From NCBI GenBank assembly GCA_035344155.1, contig DAORAL010000004.1, positions 124,001-188,000 on the forward strand: DNA of 64,000 nucleotides, given 5' to 3'. A model generated the notes under the pieces. It was not told where the DNA came from. It was given only the letters and a program-made list of their open reading frames with translations, and searched no databases. The DNA is from UBA1845 sp002338715. Lineage in GTDB: Bacteria; Planctomycetota; Phycisphaerae; UBA1845. A program made the position numbers and the translations under genes. Of this stretch, positions 1 to 10,500 are shown piece after piece; position 1 is the first letter of the stretch, and every line of letters begins with the position of its first letter.

Positions 1-513
1 AGTCCCATCGAAATCGACCGTCCCGACCAACGCGAGTTCGTCCTTGTTGGACACGTCAACCACCCAGAGGCGCGTGCCGTCGTAGTCGGGTTCGGTGATG
101 TCGCCAAATGCCGGGTCGTCGAACGCCACCGGTTCGCCCGCGCAGTATCCAAAGTCCGCGGCTGTAAACAGAAAGACGTGGTCGTCGCGCACGATCAGTT
201 CGACGCCGCGTCCCCGAACGGCATAGGAGCCAGCCAACCGGGGATCGGACATGTCGTTCGCGTCGATGACCCGCAAACCCGTGTAGGGGTTGGAGATGTA
301 GAAGTAACCGTCGATGAATTTGACGATATCGGCTTCCTCGATTTCGCGGGCGGTGGTAACGTCGCCGGGATCGTCGTCGTTGACGACGGGGTCGCTGGGA
401 AATTCACTGCTGCAGCCGGCGACCATCAGGATGGCCAGCACTCCGCTGAGCATGCATCCGATGCATGCGTTGGTCATGAAACGTCGTCCGCGCCTTCGTC
501 TGCTGATGAACAT
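1..513 (-). CDS. Lipoprotein with beta-propeller domain (partial, 3' end outside window)
   Basis: The reverse strand is open from the ATG at 513 to the window edge (171 codons, no stop), so only the N-terminal part is present. A GGTGGAG ribosome binding site lies about 7 bases before the ATG. The protein starts with a basic stretch, then a hydrophobic segment ending in a lipobox (L-M-V-A-G-C, Cys34), so it should be a secreted, membrane-anchored lipoprotein. An acidic linker follows, then E-E-A-D-I-V-K (about 59-65) and blades of the type Y-I-S-N...L-R-V-I-D and L-W-V-V-D-V-S. The E-A-D-I-V-K entry resembles the family known as beta-propeller domain (Beta_propel) in bacteria and archaea. The family call is inference; lipoprotein export is well supported. 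Substrate and role are unknown. Confidence 0.75.
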   Translation of the reverse strand, partial: MFISRRRRGRRFMTNACIGCMLSGVLAILMVAGCSSEFPSDPVVNDDDPGDVTTAREIEEADIVKFIDGYFYISNPYTGLRVIDANDMSDPRLAGSYAVRGRGVELIVRDDHVFLFTAADFGYCAGEPVAFDDPAFGDITEPDYDGTRLWVVDVSNKDELALVGTVDFDGT

Positions 514-1414
514 GGTTTGTCTCCACCCGTAGCCGAACTGATTGCAATTCGAGGGCGATACTGGTTGGGTCCAACGCAAACCCATTGGCGCTGCGATAGA
601 CGTCGCGCCAACCGTTGATGAAAGCAGAAATTGAATCGCCCAGTTTTCTGACATGCGCCCAAATGACGGCCGGATTATAAGCCGTCAAAGTGTCCGATCA
701 CGCGCTAACCGGATTTCTATTCCAGTGCCTCTGGATTACTACCCATCCAGTTCGATTAAGGCGTCACCATGGGGCTCAAATGTAACCGACCCGCAGTGCT
801 TGCAATAGTCTCAAGTTCTTTCGCCGCGTCGAAGCGGATGTGCGAATCTGACCCGCGCCCCGTTCTCGCCTACGACTCCGGACACATCTTATTGGGACAC
901 GGATGGTGTCGGGGCCGGTCTTTTCGAGGACACATTATGTCACTTCTCGAGCAGTTAACCTTGGTCCAATACTGTCAAGTGTTCGATTGCGTTGCGCATG
1001 GGCAGGTGTCTTGCTGACCAACCTTCAACGGTGCGGTAACCGGGTTGTTTGGCATTGCCCGATTCACTATGATCGGTCTATTGGACCGGCTGCGATTTGC
1101 CGTGGGGTTGGACGGCATGAACAGTTGGAGTCGGTTCTCAATGCGGGGAGGCCGCACGCTCGGGGAAAGTTATATCCCAGCAGCATACACTCAAGTCTTG
1201 ATTGTTGCTTTGGGCCGGGGTCGTTGACATCGCAAGTCCGTTTTGATGTCACGGGTGGGGTAAGTTGCCAAGTCGATAAATCCGTTCAGCCTGACTGATT
1301 GGGCCGAATCTCCACCTCCGCAGTAGGACGACCACCAGGCTATCGGTGTTATGGCGTCGCGTTGCAGGGAATTCCTGCACACGCTAAAGCAGGATCCAGT
1401 GAAGGGGAAAGCAC
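514..1414. other. Long intergenic region, no convincing gene
   Basis: About 900 bases separate the divergent genes at 513 and 1415. Open frames here (for example 769-1017 and 903-1298) have no recognisable motif, no good ribosome binding site and Arg/Cys/Ser-rich composition typical of non-coding frames. On the reverse strand a perfect TATAAT sits at 674-679, about 160 bases before the lipoprotein start, but with a poor -35. On the forward strand TTGACA at 1224-1229 has no good -10 at the right distance. AAGGGGA lies about 8 bases before the ATG at 1415. Nothing else was recognised. Confidence 0.5.
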
Positions 1415-4400
1415 ATGGGATCATTCAAGTCATTCGGTTTAGGAATCTGCGCGCTGCTTTTTTGCAGCGGGGTGAGTTTCGGTCAGAACGCATTGTCGTT
1501 TGATGGTACCAACGATGCGGTCTCGTTTGGCGACGCTTCGCAGACGCCTGAACTGGGGTTGGCTGAATTCACGATCGAGTTTTGGTTTCAGCGGAGCGGA
1601 ACGGGCCAAACCGCCAATACCGGTACCGGTGGTTTCGTCGGCATTCCGCTGGTGACCAAGGGGCGCGGCGAGGCTGAGAACTCCAACCTCGACATGAACT
1701 ACTTCGTCGGTATCCGTGATTCGGATGATGTGATTGCGGCTGACTTTGAAGAAGCCGGCACTGGTCCTGAACCCGGATTGAATCACCCGGTGTTCGGTAC
1801 AACAACAATCAGCAACGGAGTCTGGTATCACGTTGCAGCCACGTATGACGGTTCGGATTGGAACCTTTATCTCAACGGTCAGTTGGATGGGACGGTCAAC
1901 GTCGGCCGCGAACCGCGCGCAGACAGCATTCAGCATTTCGGCGTCGGGACGGCGTTCAATTCGAGCGGGTCGGCATCGGGGCGATTCCAGGGGATCATCG
2001 ACGAAGTCCGCGTTTGGGACCGAGCGCTGAGTCAATCGGAAATTCTCGCAGGCATCAACAGTGAAATCACGTCGGCCAGTGGTTTGGTGGGGCGATGGGG
2101 TCTCAACGAAGGTTCAGGAACGACGGCAGCAGACTCTTCGGGCAATGCCAATGACGGGACGGTGGACGGCGCATCGTGGGTTGGCGGTTCGCCATTTGAT
2201 GCGAATCTTCCCCCAAATGCAGCAACCCTCGTCATGCCGGCCAACGGTGCGGATGGCATCGGGACTGACCCGACCTTGGAAGTGAACGCAACCGATCCTG
2301 ATGGCGACACAATGGATGTGGCGTTTTTCGGGCGGCAAATTGACGGTGAAGCGAGCGAGAATTTCGCGATCGTCGCGATGCCCGATACGCAATTTTATGC
2401 ATGCGGGGCGAATTGTTCGCAAAATGGTGACCCTGCAACCTTCAGCGCACAAACACAATGGGCACTCGATCAATTGAACATTCTCAATGTTGCGTTTGTG
2501 ACGCAGCTTGGTGATTGCGTTCAAAATGGCGACAACGGCGGAGACGATTCAGAGTGGCTCGTCGCGCGAGATGCCTTCGCGATCATCGAAGATCCCATCG
2601 CAACGAACTTGACTGACGGTATTCCATTTGGCATCGCGGTTGGCAACCACGACCAATCTCCGATCGCAAATCCCGATGGTACAACCACGTTCTACAATCA
2701 ATACTTCGGCGAAGCGCATTTTGCCGGCAGGGCGTACTATGGCGGTCACTACGGAAGCAACAATGACAACAGCTTCCAACTGTTCAGCGCCGGCGGTATC
2801 GACTTTATCATCTTGCATCTCGAATATGACACGACACCCGACGCGGCTGTCCTTAGCTGGGCGGATGGTCTCTTGCAAACCTACAGCAACCGCAAAGCGA
2901 TTGTGACCGCCCACTACCTCCTGGAATCCAATGGCGCATTCAGCACGCAGGGACAGGCGGTTTATGATGCGCTCAAAGCCAATGACAATCTCTTCCTGAT
3001 GCTGTGCGGTCATGTTCACGAAGAAGCCCGACGATCCGACACGTTCAACGGGAACGAAGTGCATACCCTTCTCTCAGACTACCAGAGTCGATCCAATGGC
3101 GGCGACGGTTGGCTTCGCATCCTGCAATTCGATGTGCAGAACAATTCCATCGACGTCAAAACGTACTCACCCACGCTGGATCAGTTTGAGTCGGACTCAA
3201 ACAGTGAATTCACATTGACGTACAGCGGTGGTGGCTTCGCATCGGAATTCCAGCAGATCGGCAGCACACAACTCGGCGTTTTGGATGGGGCCAACGCCAG
3301 CGTGGTTTGGCCGAGCCTGCCGGTCAACAAGACATTTGAGTGGTATGTCGAAGTCAGTGATGCAACCGGCACGACGCAAAGCGCGACGTGGAGCTTCAGC
3401 ACGGCCTGCACGAGCGACGCGGACTGCAACGATGACAACGGTTGCACGCACGATTCTTGCAACACCAACGGCATCTGCGAATACACCAACACGAACGGAT
3501 TCTGCGACGATGGAAACGATTGCACCGATGACGCGTGCAGCAACGGCGTGTGCGAGTCAACGCCGAACACCGATCCGTGTGATGACGGCGACTTATGCAC
3601 CGAGTTTGATGCATGTGCAGGCGGGGCGTGCGCGGGTTCGCCGGTCAGTTGCGATCCGGGAGACGTGTGCAATCCGGGATCGGGGCTATGCGCGACACCG
3701 ATCACGGTTTCGTTCCAGCAAGGGGCATCAGGCTACAGTGGTAACGTGGATACGTATCTTGCCGATGATGCCACCACCACCGATTTCTCGGGCGCAACGA
3801 CGCTGGTCGTCGATCTGGTTTCTGAAGACCACATTCTCATGCGCTTCGACGACATATACGGTGGCGGCGCCGGCTTGATTCCTCCCGGCGCGACGATCCT
3901 GTCTGCCGACTTGACGATCAATGTCACCAATGAAAGCAGTGGTGTCGGGGCGTCGCTCTATCGCATGTTGCAACCGTGGAACGACACCGACACCTGGGAC
4001 ACATGGGGCGGTGGAATCCAGAACGATGGGATCGAAGCCGCAACGACCCCCGACGCAAGTGGCAGCAGTGGCGTCGGTCCGTACACGCTGGACGTCACCA
4101 CCAGCATCGAGACCTGGCTGGGCGATCCCTCGACCAATCACGGTTGGGCTTGGTTGCCACCGGCTCAAGACAACTCTTGGCAGTTTGATTCAGCCGAAGC
4201 GGCAACCGTATCCGACCGCCCACTGCTTGAGGTAGTCTACCTGCCGATGGGCTGCGTGACGCCGGCAGATTGCGACGACGCTGATGATTGCACGGACGAC
4301 ATCTGCGATATGGGTACGTGCAGTTACGATCCGATCCCGAACTGTTGCGTTGATGCGGGCGACTGCGACGACGCCGACCCGTGCACGACAGACACATGCG

Positions 4401-6631
4401 ACGCGCAGCAATGCGTGAACACGCCAATTCCCAACTGCTGCGTCAGCGAGGACGATTGCGATGATGGCACCGCGTGCACGATTGACTTGTGCGTTCCCGG
4501 TAATGTCGCGGCGCTGACGTTTGATGGTGTCGATGATCAGGTCACCATGGGCGAGGCGACCGACCTCGCAACCGAGGACTTTACCGTTGAGTGCTGGTTC
4601 CGCCGAACGGGCGCCGGTGACACGGTCAGTACAGGCAATGGCGGATTGACCGGTGGCGATGTGGCCATTCCGCTGGTGACCAAGGGACGCGGTGAAGCAG
4701 AAGGCGACAACCGCGATATGAACTACTTCCTTGGCATTCACGCAGCCAACGGGATGTTGGCCGCCGACTTTGAGGAGCATTCATCGGGCTCGACGCCGGG
4801 CCTGAACCATCCGGTGATCGCGGACACGCCGATCAGTGACACGGACTGGCACCACGCCGCGATCACGTATGACGGAAGCTGCTGGCAGGTTTATCTCGAC
4901 GGTGTCGATGACAATCTGGCGGCCAACTGTCCCAATGAACCGCCGAACTTCATCAGCATCCAGCACTTTGCGTTGGGCACCGCCCAGAATTCGACGGGAT
5001 CATCCGACGGTCGGCTTCAGGGTTCGCTTGATGAAGTCCGCGTTTGGAATCACGCCCGAACGCCAGCAGAGATTGCCGATGGCATGGGGCGACAGATTGT
5101 CACCAGCAATGGATTGATCGGGCGATGGAGCCTCAACGAAGGCTCGGGCGACTATGCATTTGATTCGACGTCGACCGGTGCGGTCGGAGTCATCACCGGG
5201 GCAACCTGGGCGACGTCGGACATCGTCGACTTCGGCGGTGGCGTCTGCCAGAATTCGCTGATCGAAGATTGTTGCGACGGAGCCGCGGACTGCGATGACG
5301 GCGACGCATGCACGACCGACGAGTGCGCGTTGGCCAGCGTTTCGGCGTTGGAATTCGATGGCAGCAATGATGGCGTTTCAATGGGAACGGCACCGCTCCT
5401 GGGAGCCGCCCAGTTCACACTTGAAGCATGGATCAAACCAACCGGGTCCGGTTTGACGGCCAGCAGCGGTAGCGGTGGAATCGTCGCCGTTCCGATCGTC
5501 GCAAAGGGTCGCGGAGAAGCCGATGGCGACAACCGCGACATGAATTACTTCATGGGCATCGATGGAACCAGCAGTGTGCTCACCGCGGACTTTGAATCGG
5601 TCGATCCCGCGCCAAACAATTTCCCGGTCAGCGGCACAACCGCAATCGACACGCTCAATGTGTGGTATCATGTCGCCGCAACGTACGACGGCGCGACCTG
5701 GCGATTGTATCTCAATGGCGTCCTCGACGGTTCCAATACCGTCAATCGCACGCCGCGCTTCGACAGCATCCAACACTTCTCGCTGGGCACAGCCCAGACA
5801 TCGACCGGTTCGTCAGCCGGGCGCTTCGAGGGCTTGATGGACGAAGTTCGCGTCTGGAACTACGCCCGCAGCGAATCGGCCATCCAAGCGACAATGAACA
5901 TCGAGATCGAAAGCGCTCCCGGACTTATCGGTCGTTGGGGCATGAATGAGTCCGCAGGGGGCATCGCGTTTGACTCGGCTGGCAATGCCAATGACGGAGC
6001 GATCGACGGTGCGACTTACGTGACAGATAGCGGGTTACTTATCGGATTCAACGATTGTTCGAACGAATCAATTCCAGACTGCTGCGAGGAATCGATCGAT
6101 TGTGACGACGGTTTGTTGTGCACGATCGATATTTGCAGCAATGCCGTTTGTGAAAACGTGCAAGTAGACTGCTCGCATTTGGACGATACGTGTAATATTG
6201 GGGTATGTAACCCAGGCGATGGCTTGTGCGAAATTGCACCTGCCAATGAGGGCGGTACGTGCGACGATCAGGACGATTGTACGGTCGGTGACGCATGCAC
6301 GAACGGCCTGTGCGAGGGGACATTTGAAGATTGTGACGGCGATGGTGTTTGCGATGTGGATGACAACTGCCCATCGGTTGCCAATCCGGGTCAGGACCCA
6401 GCCGCCTGCAACGGGCCGTTCGACTTTGATCATGATGGTGACGTGGATTCGGATGACTTTGCGGTCTTCGCAGAGTGTCTAGCCGGTCCGGGCGTGTTGA
6501 CGCCTCCGGGCGGATGCAGCCCGGGCGACTTCACCGATGCCGATCAGGATTCCGATGGCGACGTCGATCTCGACGACTTTGCACTGTTGCAACTGGAGTT
6601 TACGGGGACGATCGCATCGCCATGTGACTGA
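1415..6631 (+). CDS. Giant secreted multidomain protein: three LamG-like domains, metallophosphoesterase, Cys-rich repeats, dockerin-like C-terminus
   Basis: A 1738-residue exported protein. Residues 1-23 form a signal peptide with a likely cut after S-F-G. A LamG/concanavalin-like domain (about 25-265) is followed by a short Ig-like linker and a calcineurin-type metallophosphoesterase (about 315-590). Its metal motifs are M-P-D-T-Q (about 320), Q-L-G-D-C, G-N-H-D (about 410), T-A-H-Y and C-G-H-V-H (about 532). Cys-rich D-D-G-D-x-C-T repeats follow, then a DNRLRE/CBM96-like module (about 764-946), more Cys-rich repeats, and two more LamG-like domains (about 1032-1265 and 1310-1540). The end has a thrombospondin-3-like C-D-x-D-D-N-C-P repeat and two dockerin-like loops (D-H-D-G-D-V-D and D-S-D-G-D-V-D). 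It is probably a surface or extracellular phosphatase/phosphodiesterase with carbohydrate- or matrix-binding modules. Substrate unknown. The TPR gene follows after 16 bases. Confidence 0.85.
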   Translation: MGSFKSFGLGICALLFCSGVSFGQNALSFDGTNDAVSFGDASQTPELGLAEFTIEFWFQRSGTGQTANTGTGGFVGIPLVTKGRGEAENSNLDMNYFVGIRDSDDVIAADFEEAGTGPEPGLNHPVFGTTTISNGVWYHVAATYDGSDWNLYLNGQLDGTVNVGREPRADSIQHFGVGTAFNSSGSASGRFQGIIDEVRVWDRALSQSEILAGINSEITSASGLVGRWGLNEGSGTTAADSSGNANDGTVDGASWVGGSPFDANLPPNAATLVMPANGADGIGTDPTLEVNATDPDGDTMDVAFFGRQIDGEASENFAIVAMPDTQFYACGANCSQNGDPATFSAQTQWALDQLNILNVAFVTQLGDCVQNGDNGGDDSEWLVARDAFAIIEDPIATNLTDGIPFGIAVGNHDQSPIANPDGTTTFYNQYFGEAHFAGRAYYGGHYGSNNDNSFQLFSAGGIDFIILHLEYDTTPDAAVLSWADGLLQTYSNRKAIVTAHYLLESNGAFSTQGQAVYDALKANDNLFLMLCGHVHEEARRSDTFNGNEVHTLLSDYQSRSNGGDGWLRILQFDVQNNSIDVKTYSPTLDQFESDSNSEFTLTYSGGGFASEFQQIGSTQLGVLDGANASVVWPSLPVNKTFEWYVEVSDATGTTQSATWSFSTACTSDADCNDDNGCTHDSCNTNGICEYTNTNGFCDDGNDCTDDACSNGVCESTPNTDPCDDGDLCTEFDACAGGACAGSPVSCDPGDVCNPGSGLCATPITVSFQQGASGYSGNVDTYLADDATTTDFSGATTLVVDLVSEDHILMRFDDIYGGGAGLIPPGATILSADLTINVTNESSGVGASLYRMLQPWNDTDTWDTWGGGIQNDGIEAATTPDASGSSGVGPYTLDVTTSIETWLGDPSTNHGWAWLPPAQDNSWQFDSAEAATVSDRPLLEVVYLPMGCVTPADCDDADDCTDDICDMGTCSYDPIPNCCVDAGDCDDADPCTTDTCDAQQCVNTPIPNCCVSEDDCDDGTACTIDLCVPGNVAALTFDGVDDQVTMGEATDLATEDFTVECWFRRTGAGDTVSTGNGGLTGGDVAIPLVTKGRGEAEGDNRDMNYFLGIHAANGMLAADFEEHSSGSTPGLNHPVIADTPISDTDWHHAAITYDGSCWQVYLDGVDDNLAANCPNEPPNFISIQHFALGTAQNSTGSSDGRLQGSLDEVRVWNHARTPAEIADGMGRQIVTSNGLIGRWSLNEGSGDYAFDSTSTGAVGVITGATWATSDIVDFGGGVCQNSLIEDCCDGAADCDDGDACTTDECALASVSALEFDGSNDGVSMGTAPLLGAAQFTLEAWIKPTGSGLTASSGSGGIVAVPIVAKGRGEADGDNRDMNYFMGIDGTSSVLTADFESVDPAPNNFPVSGTTAIDTLNVWYHVAATYDGATWRLYLNGVLDGSNTVNRTPRFDSIQHFSLGTAQTSTGSSAGRFEGLMDEVRVWNYARSESAIQATMNIEIESAPGLIGRWGMNESAGGIAFDSAGNANDGAIDGATYVTDSGLLIGFNDCSNESIPDCCEESIDCDDGLLCTIDICSNAVCENVQVDCSHLDDTCNIGVCNPGDGLCEIAPANEGGTCDDQDDCTVGDACTNGLCEGTFEDCDGDGVCDVDDNCPSVANPGQDPAACNGPFDFDHDGDVDSDDFAVFAECLAGPGVLTPPGGCSPGDFTDADQDSDGDVDLDDFALLQLEFTGTIASPCD

Positions 6632-6647
6632 TAGCGGAAACGATTGA

Positions 6648-7556
6648 ATGAAGAAGGTATTTGGTTTCCAAATTCTTTGGGTATTGGTGCTGGGGTTGCC
6701 CTTGTCACTTTGGGCGCATCCCGGTGCCCATCATGACATCGAGCGCGTCAGCCGGTTGATTGAAGCGGAACCCGAGCGGGCCGAACTCTGGATCGAACGC
6801 GCCCATCATCGTCGGTTGGCCGGCGAGTACGATGCGGCGCTCGAAGATCTGAATCAAGCGGAACGTCTGGCTCCGGGCAACTGGGATGTGAGCGCCCACC
6901 GCGGATTGACCCTCGCCCGCATGGGCAAGGGCCAGGAAGCCGAAATCGAGTTGACGCGGTTTCTTGAACACACGTCGGGAACGGCAGCCGCCTTTGTAGA
7001 GCGTGCCCGAATTCGTCATGCGTCGGGTCGGGTCGAGGCGGGGATTTCGGATTTGACTGCATCGCTTGAATTGTCCCGCGACATCGGCGTGTATCTGCAA
7101 CGTGGCGCATGGCAGGAGTCACTCGAGCGGTGGGATGATGCCGCAAATGGATACCAGGAGGCGCTGGAGTTTTTTGGTTCGCTGGGTTCGCTTCAGCGGG
7201 CGCAAATTCGCGTCGAGCTGGCCCGCGGTAACCGAGACAAGGCGCTCTCGATCGTCGATTCGGCGATCGCAACTGCCCGCTCCAAAGTACCATGGCTGTT
7301 GCAGCGAGCGGCGGTGTTGGATGCAATGGAAAAGTTCGACGAGGCACGCCGGGAACGATTGGCTGCCCTTGATGAAATCAATCGCATTTTGCAAAAGAAG
7401 ATCACGGCGATCCAATTGGTCTTGAGGGCAGAAGTTTACATTGCGTTGAACCAAGCCGCCGATGCCCGCCGTGATCTGGAGTTGGTGCTGAAAAACTCGC
7501 CGAACTACTATCCGGCGCAGGAATTGTTGAGCAAACTTGATGGGCAAACCCATTGA
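6648..7556 (+). CDS. Secreted TPR-repeat protein
   Basis: A 302-residue protein with a signal peptide (M-K-K-V then a hydrophobic run, likely cut after L-W-A). The rest is a series of helical tetratricopeptide-like repeats: A-E-L-W-I-E-R-A-H-H-R-R-L-A-G-E-Y-D-A-A at about 45, and further copies around 80, 115, 150, 215 and 255. TPR proteins are protein-protein scaffolds; no catalytic motif is visible. GGAAA stands 8 bases before the ATG. The gene lies 16 bases after the upstream giant phosphatase and 38 bases before the next, so the three probably form one transcript. This suggests a periplasmic role in assembly or anchoring of the two giant proteins, which is inference. Confidence 0.85.
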   Translation: MKKVFGFQILWVLVLGLPLSLWAHPGAHHDIERVSRLIEAEPERAELWIERAHHRRLAGEYDAALEDLNQAERLAPGNWDVSAHRGLTLARMGKGQEAEIELTRFLEHTSGTAAAFVERARIRHASGRVEAGISDLTASLELSRDIGVYLQRGAWQESLERWDDAANGYQEALEFFGSLGSLQRAQIRVELARGNRDKALSIVDSAIATARSKVPWLLQRAAVLDAMEKFDEARRERLAALDEINRILQKKITAIQLVLRAEVYIALNQAADARRDLELVLKNSPNYYPAQELLSKLDGQTH

Positions 7557-7594
7557 GGCTTGTCACGAATAGAACACCAAAGAAGGAATTTGTC

Positions 7595-10500
7595 ATGAAT
7601 GGTCTTTTCGCGATCGAACGGTTTCGATGCATCAATTCGGTGTTGATGGCCGCCGCATTGTCAGTGGCGTTGTTTCAGGTCAGTGAGGTGCAGGCTGCCA
7701 TTGTCCGGGAACCGTACCTCCAGCAGGTGACGCCCGATAGCATCACCATCGTGTGGCGCACGGACTTGGCGTCCGGAACCGACAGCCGCGTTCAATACGG
7801 TGTTGTTGAGGGTGTCCTTAACCTCGAAGCAACCGCGACGGCAGTCATTCCGCCATCCAATGCAAATGTGCGCGACCACGTCGTTACCATTTCAGGACTG
7901 TCAACTGGAACCAAGTATTTTTATAGCGTCGGGACGACCAGCGGCGGAGTCGAAGCTGGAGGAACCTCGGAACATTACTTTGTGACCGCACCCACACCCG
8001 GCGCGGGTTCCAATTTCACGGCTTGGATCGTTGGCGACGGCGGTGACAACGGTGCCAATCAGGCCGCCGTCCGCGATGCGATGCTCGCAGTCACGGGTTC
8101 AACACCGCCGGACCTTTTCCTGCACATGGGTGACATTGCTTACAACAATGGTACAGATTCCGAATTCACCAATAACCATTTCGGACCCTATGCGAACATC
8201 CTACGTCACACCGTATGCTATCCGACGTTGGGCAACCACGAAGGCGTCAATACCGTATCCGGTGCGTGTTGGCCCTTGCCATGTGCGCCTGGAGCGACCA
8301 CCGGGCCGTATTACGAAGCACATGTACTTCCCACGGCTGGCGAAGCGGGTGGCGAGCCCTCCGGCACCGAAGCGTACTATTCGTTTGACTACGCCAATGT
8401 GCACTTTGTCGTGTTGAACTCGGATCAAGTGAGCCGATCGGCAACAGGCCCGATGGCCGAATGGTTGACAGCTGATCTGGCCGGCACAGCGCAGGACTGG
8501 GTGATCGCGTATTGGCATCATCCACCTTACAGCAAGGGTACGCATGACTCGGATAACGCTGGTGATTCCGGCGGACGAATGGTGGACATGAGGGAGGTAT
8601 TCCTGCCGATTCTGGAGGCAGGCGGTGTTGATGTGGTTCTCAGCGGGCACTCGCATGTCTATGAGCGCTCCTATCTTATCAACGGTGCATACGGATATGG
8701 CAGCAGCCCCAATTTCGTCACGCCGAGTTTTGCCACGCTCGATGCCAATGGCAACATCATCGATGCCGGTGATGGTGATCCGGCGGGTGACGGAGCTTAC
8801 GTCAAACAATCGGGGCTCAGCGCCAACAATGGCGCGGTGTATGTCGTTGCCGGCCACGGGGGCCGATCGGTCGGCAGTTCTGGCAACCATCCGGTCATGA
8901 TCGCCGGTGATGTCAATTTCGGCTCTTGTCTGCTAAACGTTCAGGGCAACACGCTCACGTTGCGCAATATACGCGACGACCAGACGGTGACCGATACGTT
9001 TTCGATCGTGAAAGGTCTCTGCGAAGATTTTGAAGCCGGATTCACGCTTGGTCTGCCGGTCGGTGACAACGCCGATTGGTTCGATGACGGCGGCGGTCCG
9101 GTCGTGACGGCTGGTATTGGGGTGGGCGGATCGGTGGGCCTTGCGCCTTCTCCAAACATCTTCACGTGGACGGCCAACCCGTTTGACTGGACGTCCAAGA
9201 CGCTTGCGGGCGTCGTCATTCAGTTGGATTTGCAGACCGACGCAACCGGAGTGCTCGATGACGACCGGGTCGGTTGGATGATCTCCGACGCGAGCGTCGA
9301 CTCCGATTTCATCTTCGGTGTACAGGTCGATCCTTCAGGTGGCAGCGACGATGGCGACCCGGCTGGGAGTACCCGACTCGAAGGCTACTGGGATGCGGTC
9401 ATCAACGTGGATGAAGACCACCGGCCGTTCATAGACAGTGTTGCAGGCAACTTGAACCCCGACACGTTCTACCGACTGCGCGGCGAGTTTACCCGCATCA
9501 GCGCGACCTCGGCGCGGGTGGATGCATCATTGACCGAACTGGACGCTTCGGGCAATCCGCTGCCGGGCCCGCCCGTGCTTTCGGGAACGATTGTGGATAC
9601 GAGTTTGCTCGGAGCCGATGCGCCGGACCCGGCGTACTTTACGGGTCCGATCTGGCCTGGATTCAAGAATCATTCCGGTTCGCCTGCGAATGCGGACAAT
9701 GCGTGCTTTGAATTATTTGAAACCAACTTTGTACCGATCGTAGCGACCTTCCAGCAGGGGCAGAATGGCTACAGTTCAAACGTCGATACGTTCCTCGACA
9801 GCGGTAACACCGGTGCGAACAACGCCAACAACTCGACGCTGGTTGTCGACCTCAGTCCGGAGCGGCACATTCTCATGCGCTTCGACGACATCTTCGGAAC
9901 CAACAGCGGGCAGATTCCGACGAACGCGGAAATCCTCTCCGCGACGCTGACCGTTCAGATCACAAATTCCAGCCCCGGCGTTGGCGCTGGTTTATATCGC
10001 ATGTTGCAACCGTGGAACGATACCGACTCCTGGAGCACGTGGAGCGGTGGAATTCAAAACGACGGCGTCGAAGCGGAAGTGGCAGCCGACACGTCGGGTA
10101 GCAGCGACGTTGGGCCATACGAACTAGACGTGACTTCAAGCCTTGAGGCATGGGTGGCCAACCCGTCAAGCAATCATGGCTGGGCTTGGTTGCCGCCCGG
10201 TGCGGATAACTCGTGGCAGATGGACTCGGCTGAAGGTGCGACGCCTCCGGAACTTCGTGTGGTTTATCACGTGGTTTGCGGCGACGACGCCGAATGCGAT
10301 GATGGTGACCCTTGCACCACCGACACCTGCAACGTCGGAACTTGCTCAAACGAACCAGTCGTTTGCGGCGTCGGCGAAGTCTGCAACGAAGCCACCGGCG
10401 GATGTGCACTGACGTCAACGATCATGTTCCAGGAAGGTGCGGACGCATACGCCGGTACGCAGGATACCTTCCTGCAGGTAGCCGCCCCGGGTAACGTTAA

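Noticed and set aside
769..1298. Two forward open frames in the first intergenic region
   Set aside because: No ribosome binding site, no motif, Cys/Arg/Ser-rich composition.
3405..3680. Regularly spaced Cys codon pattern that looks like a CRISPR or tandem DNA repeat
   Set aside because: It encodes the D-D-G-D-x-C-T protein repeats in frame; unit lengths and DNA sequence vary and there are no spacers.
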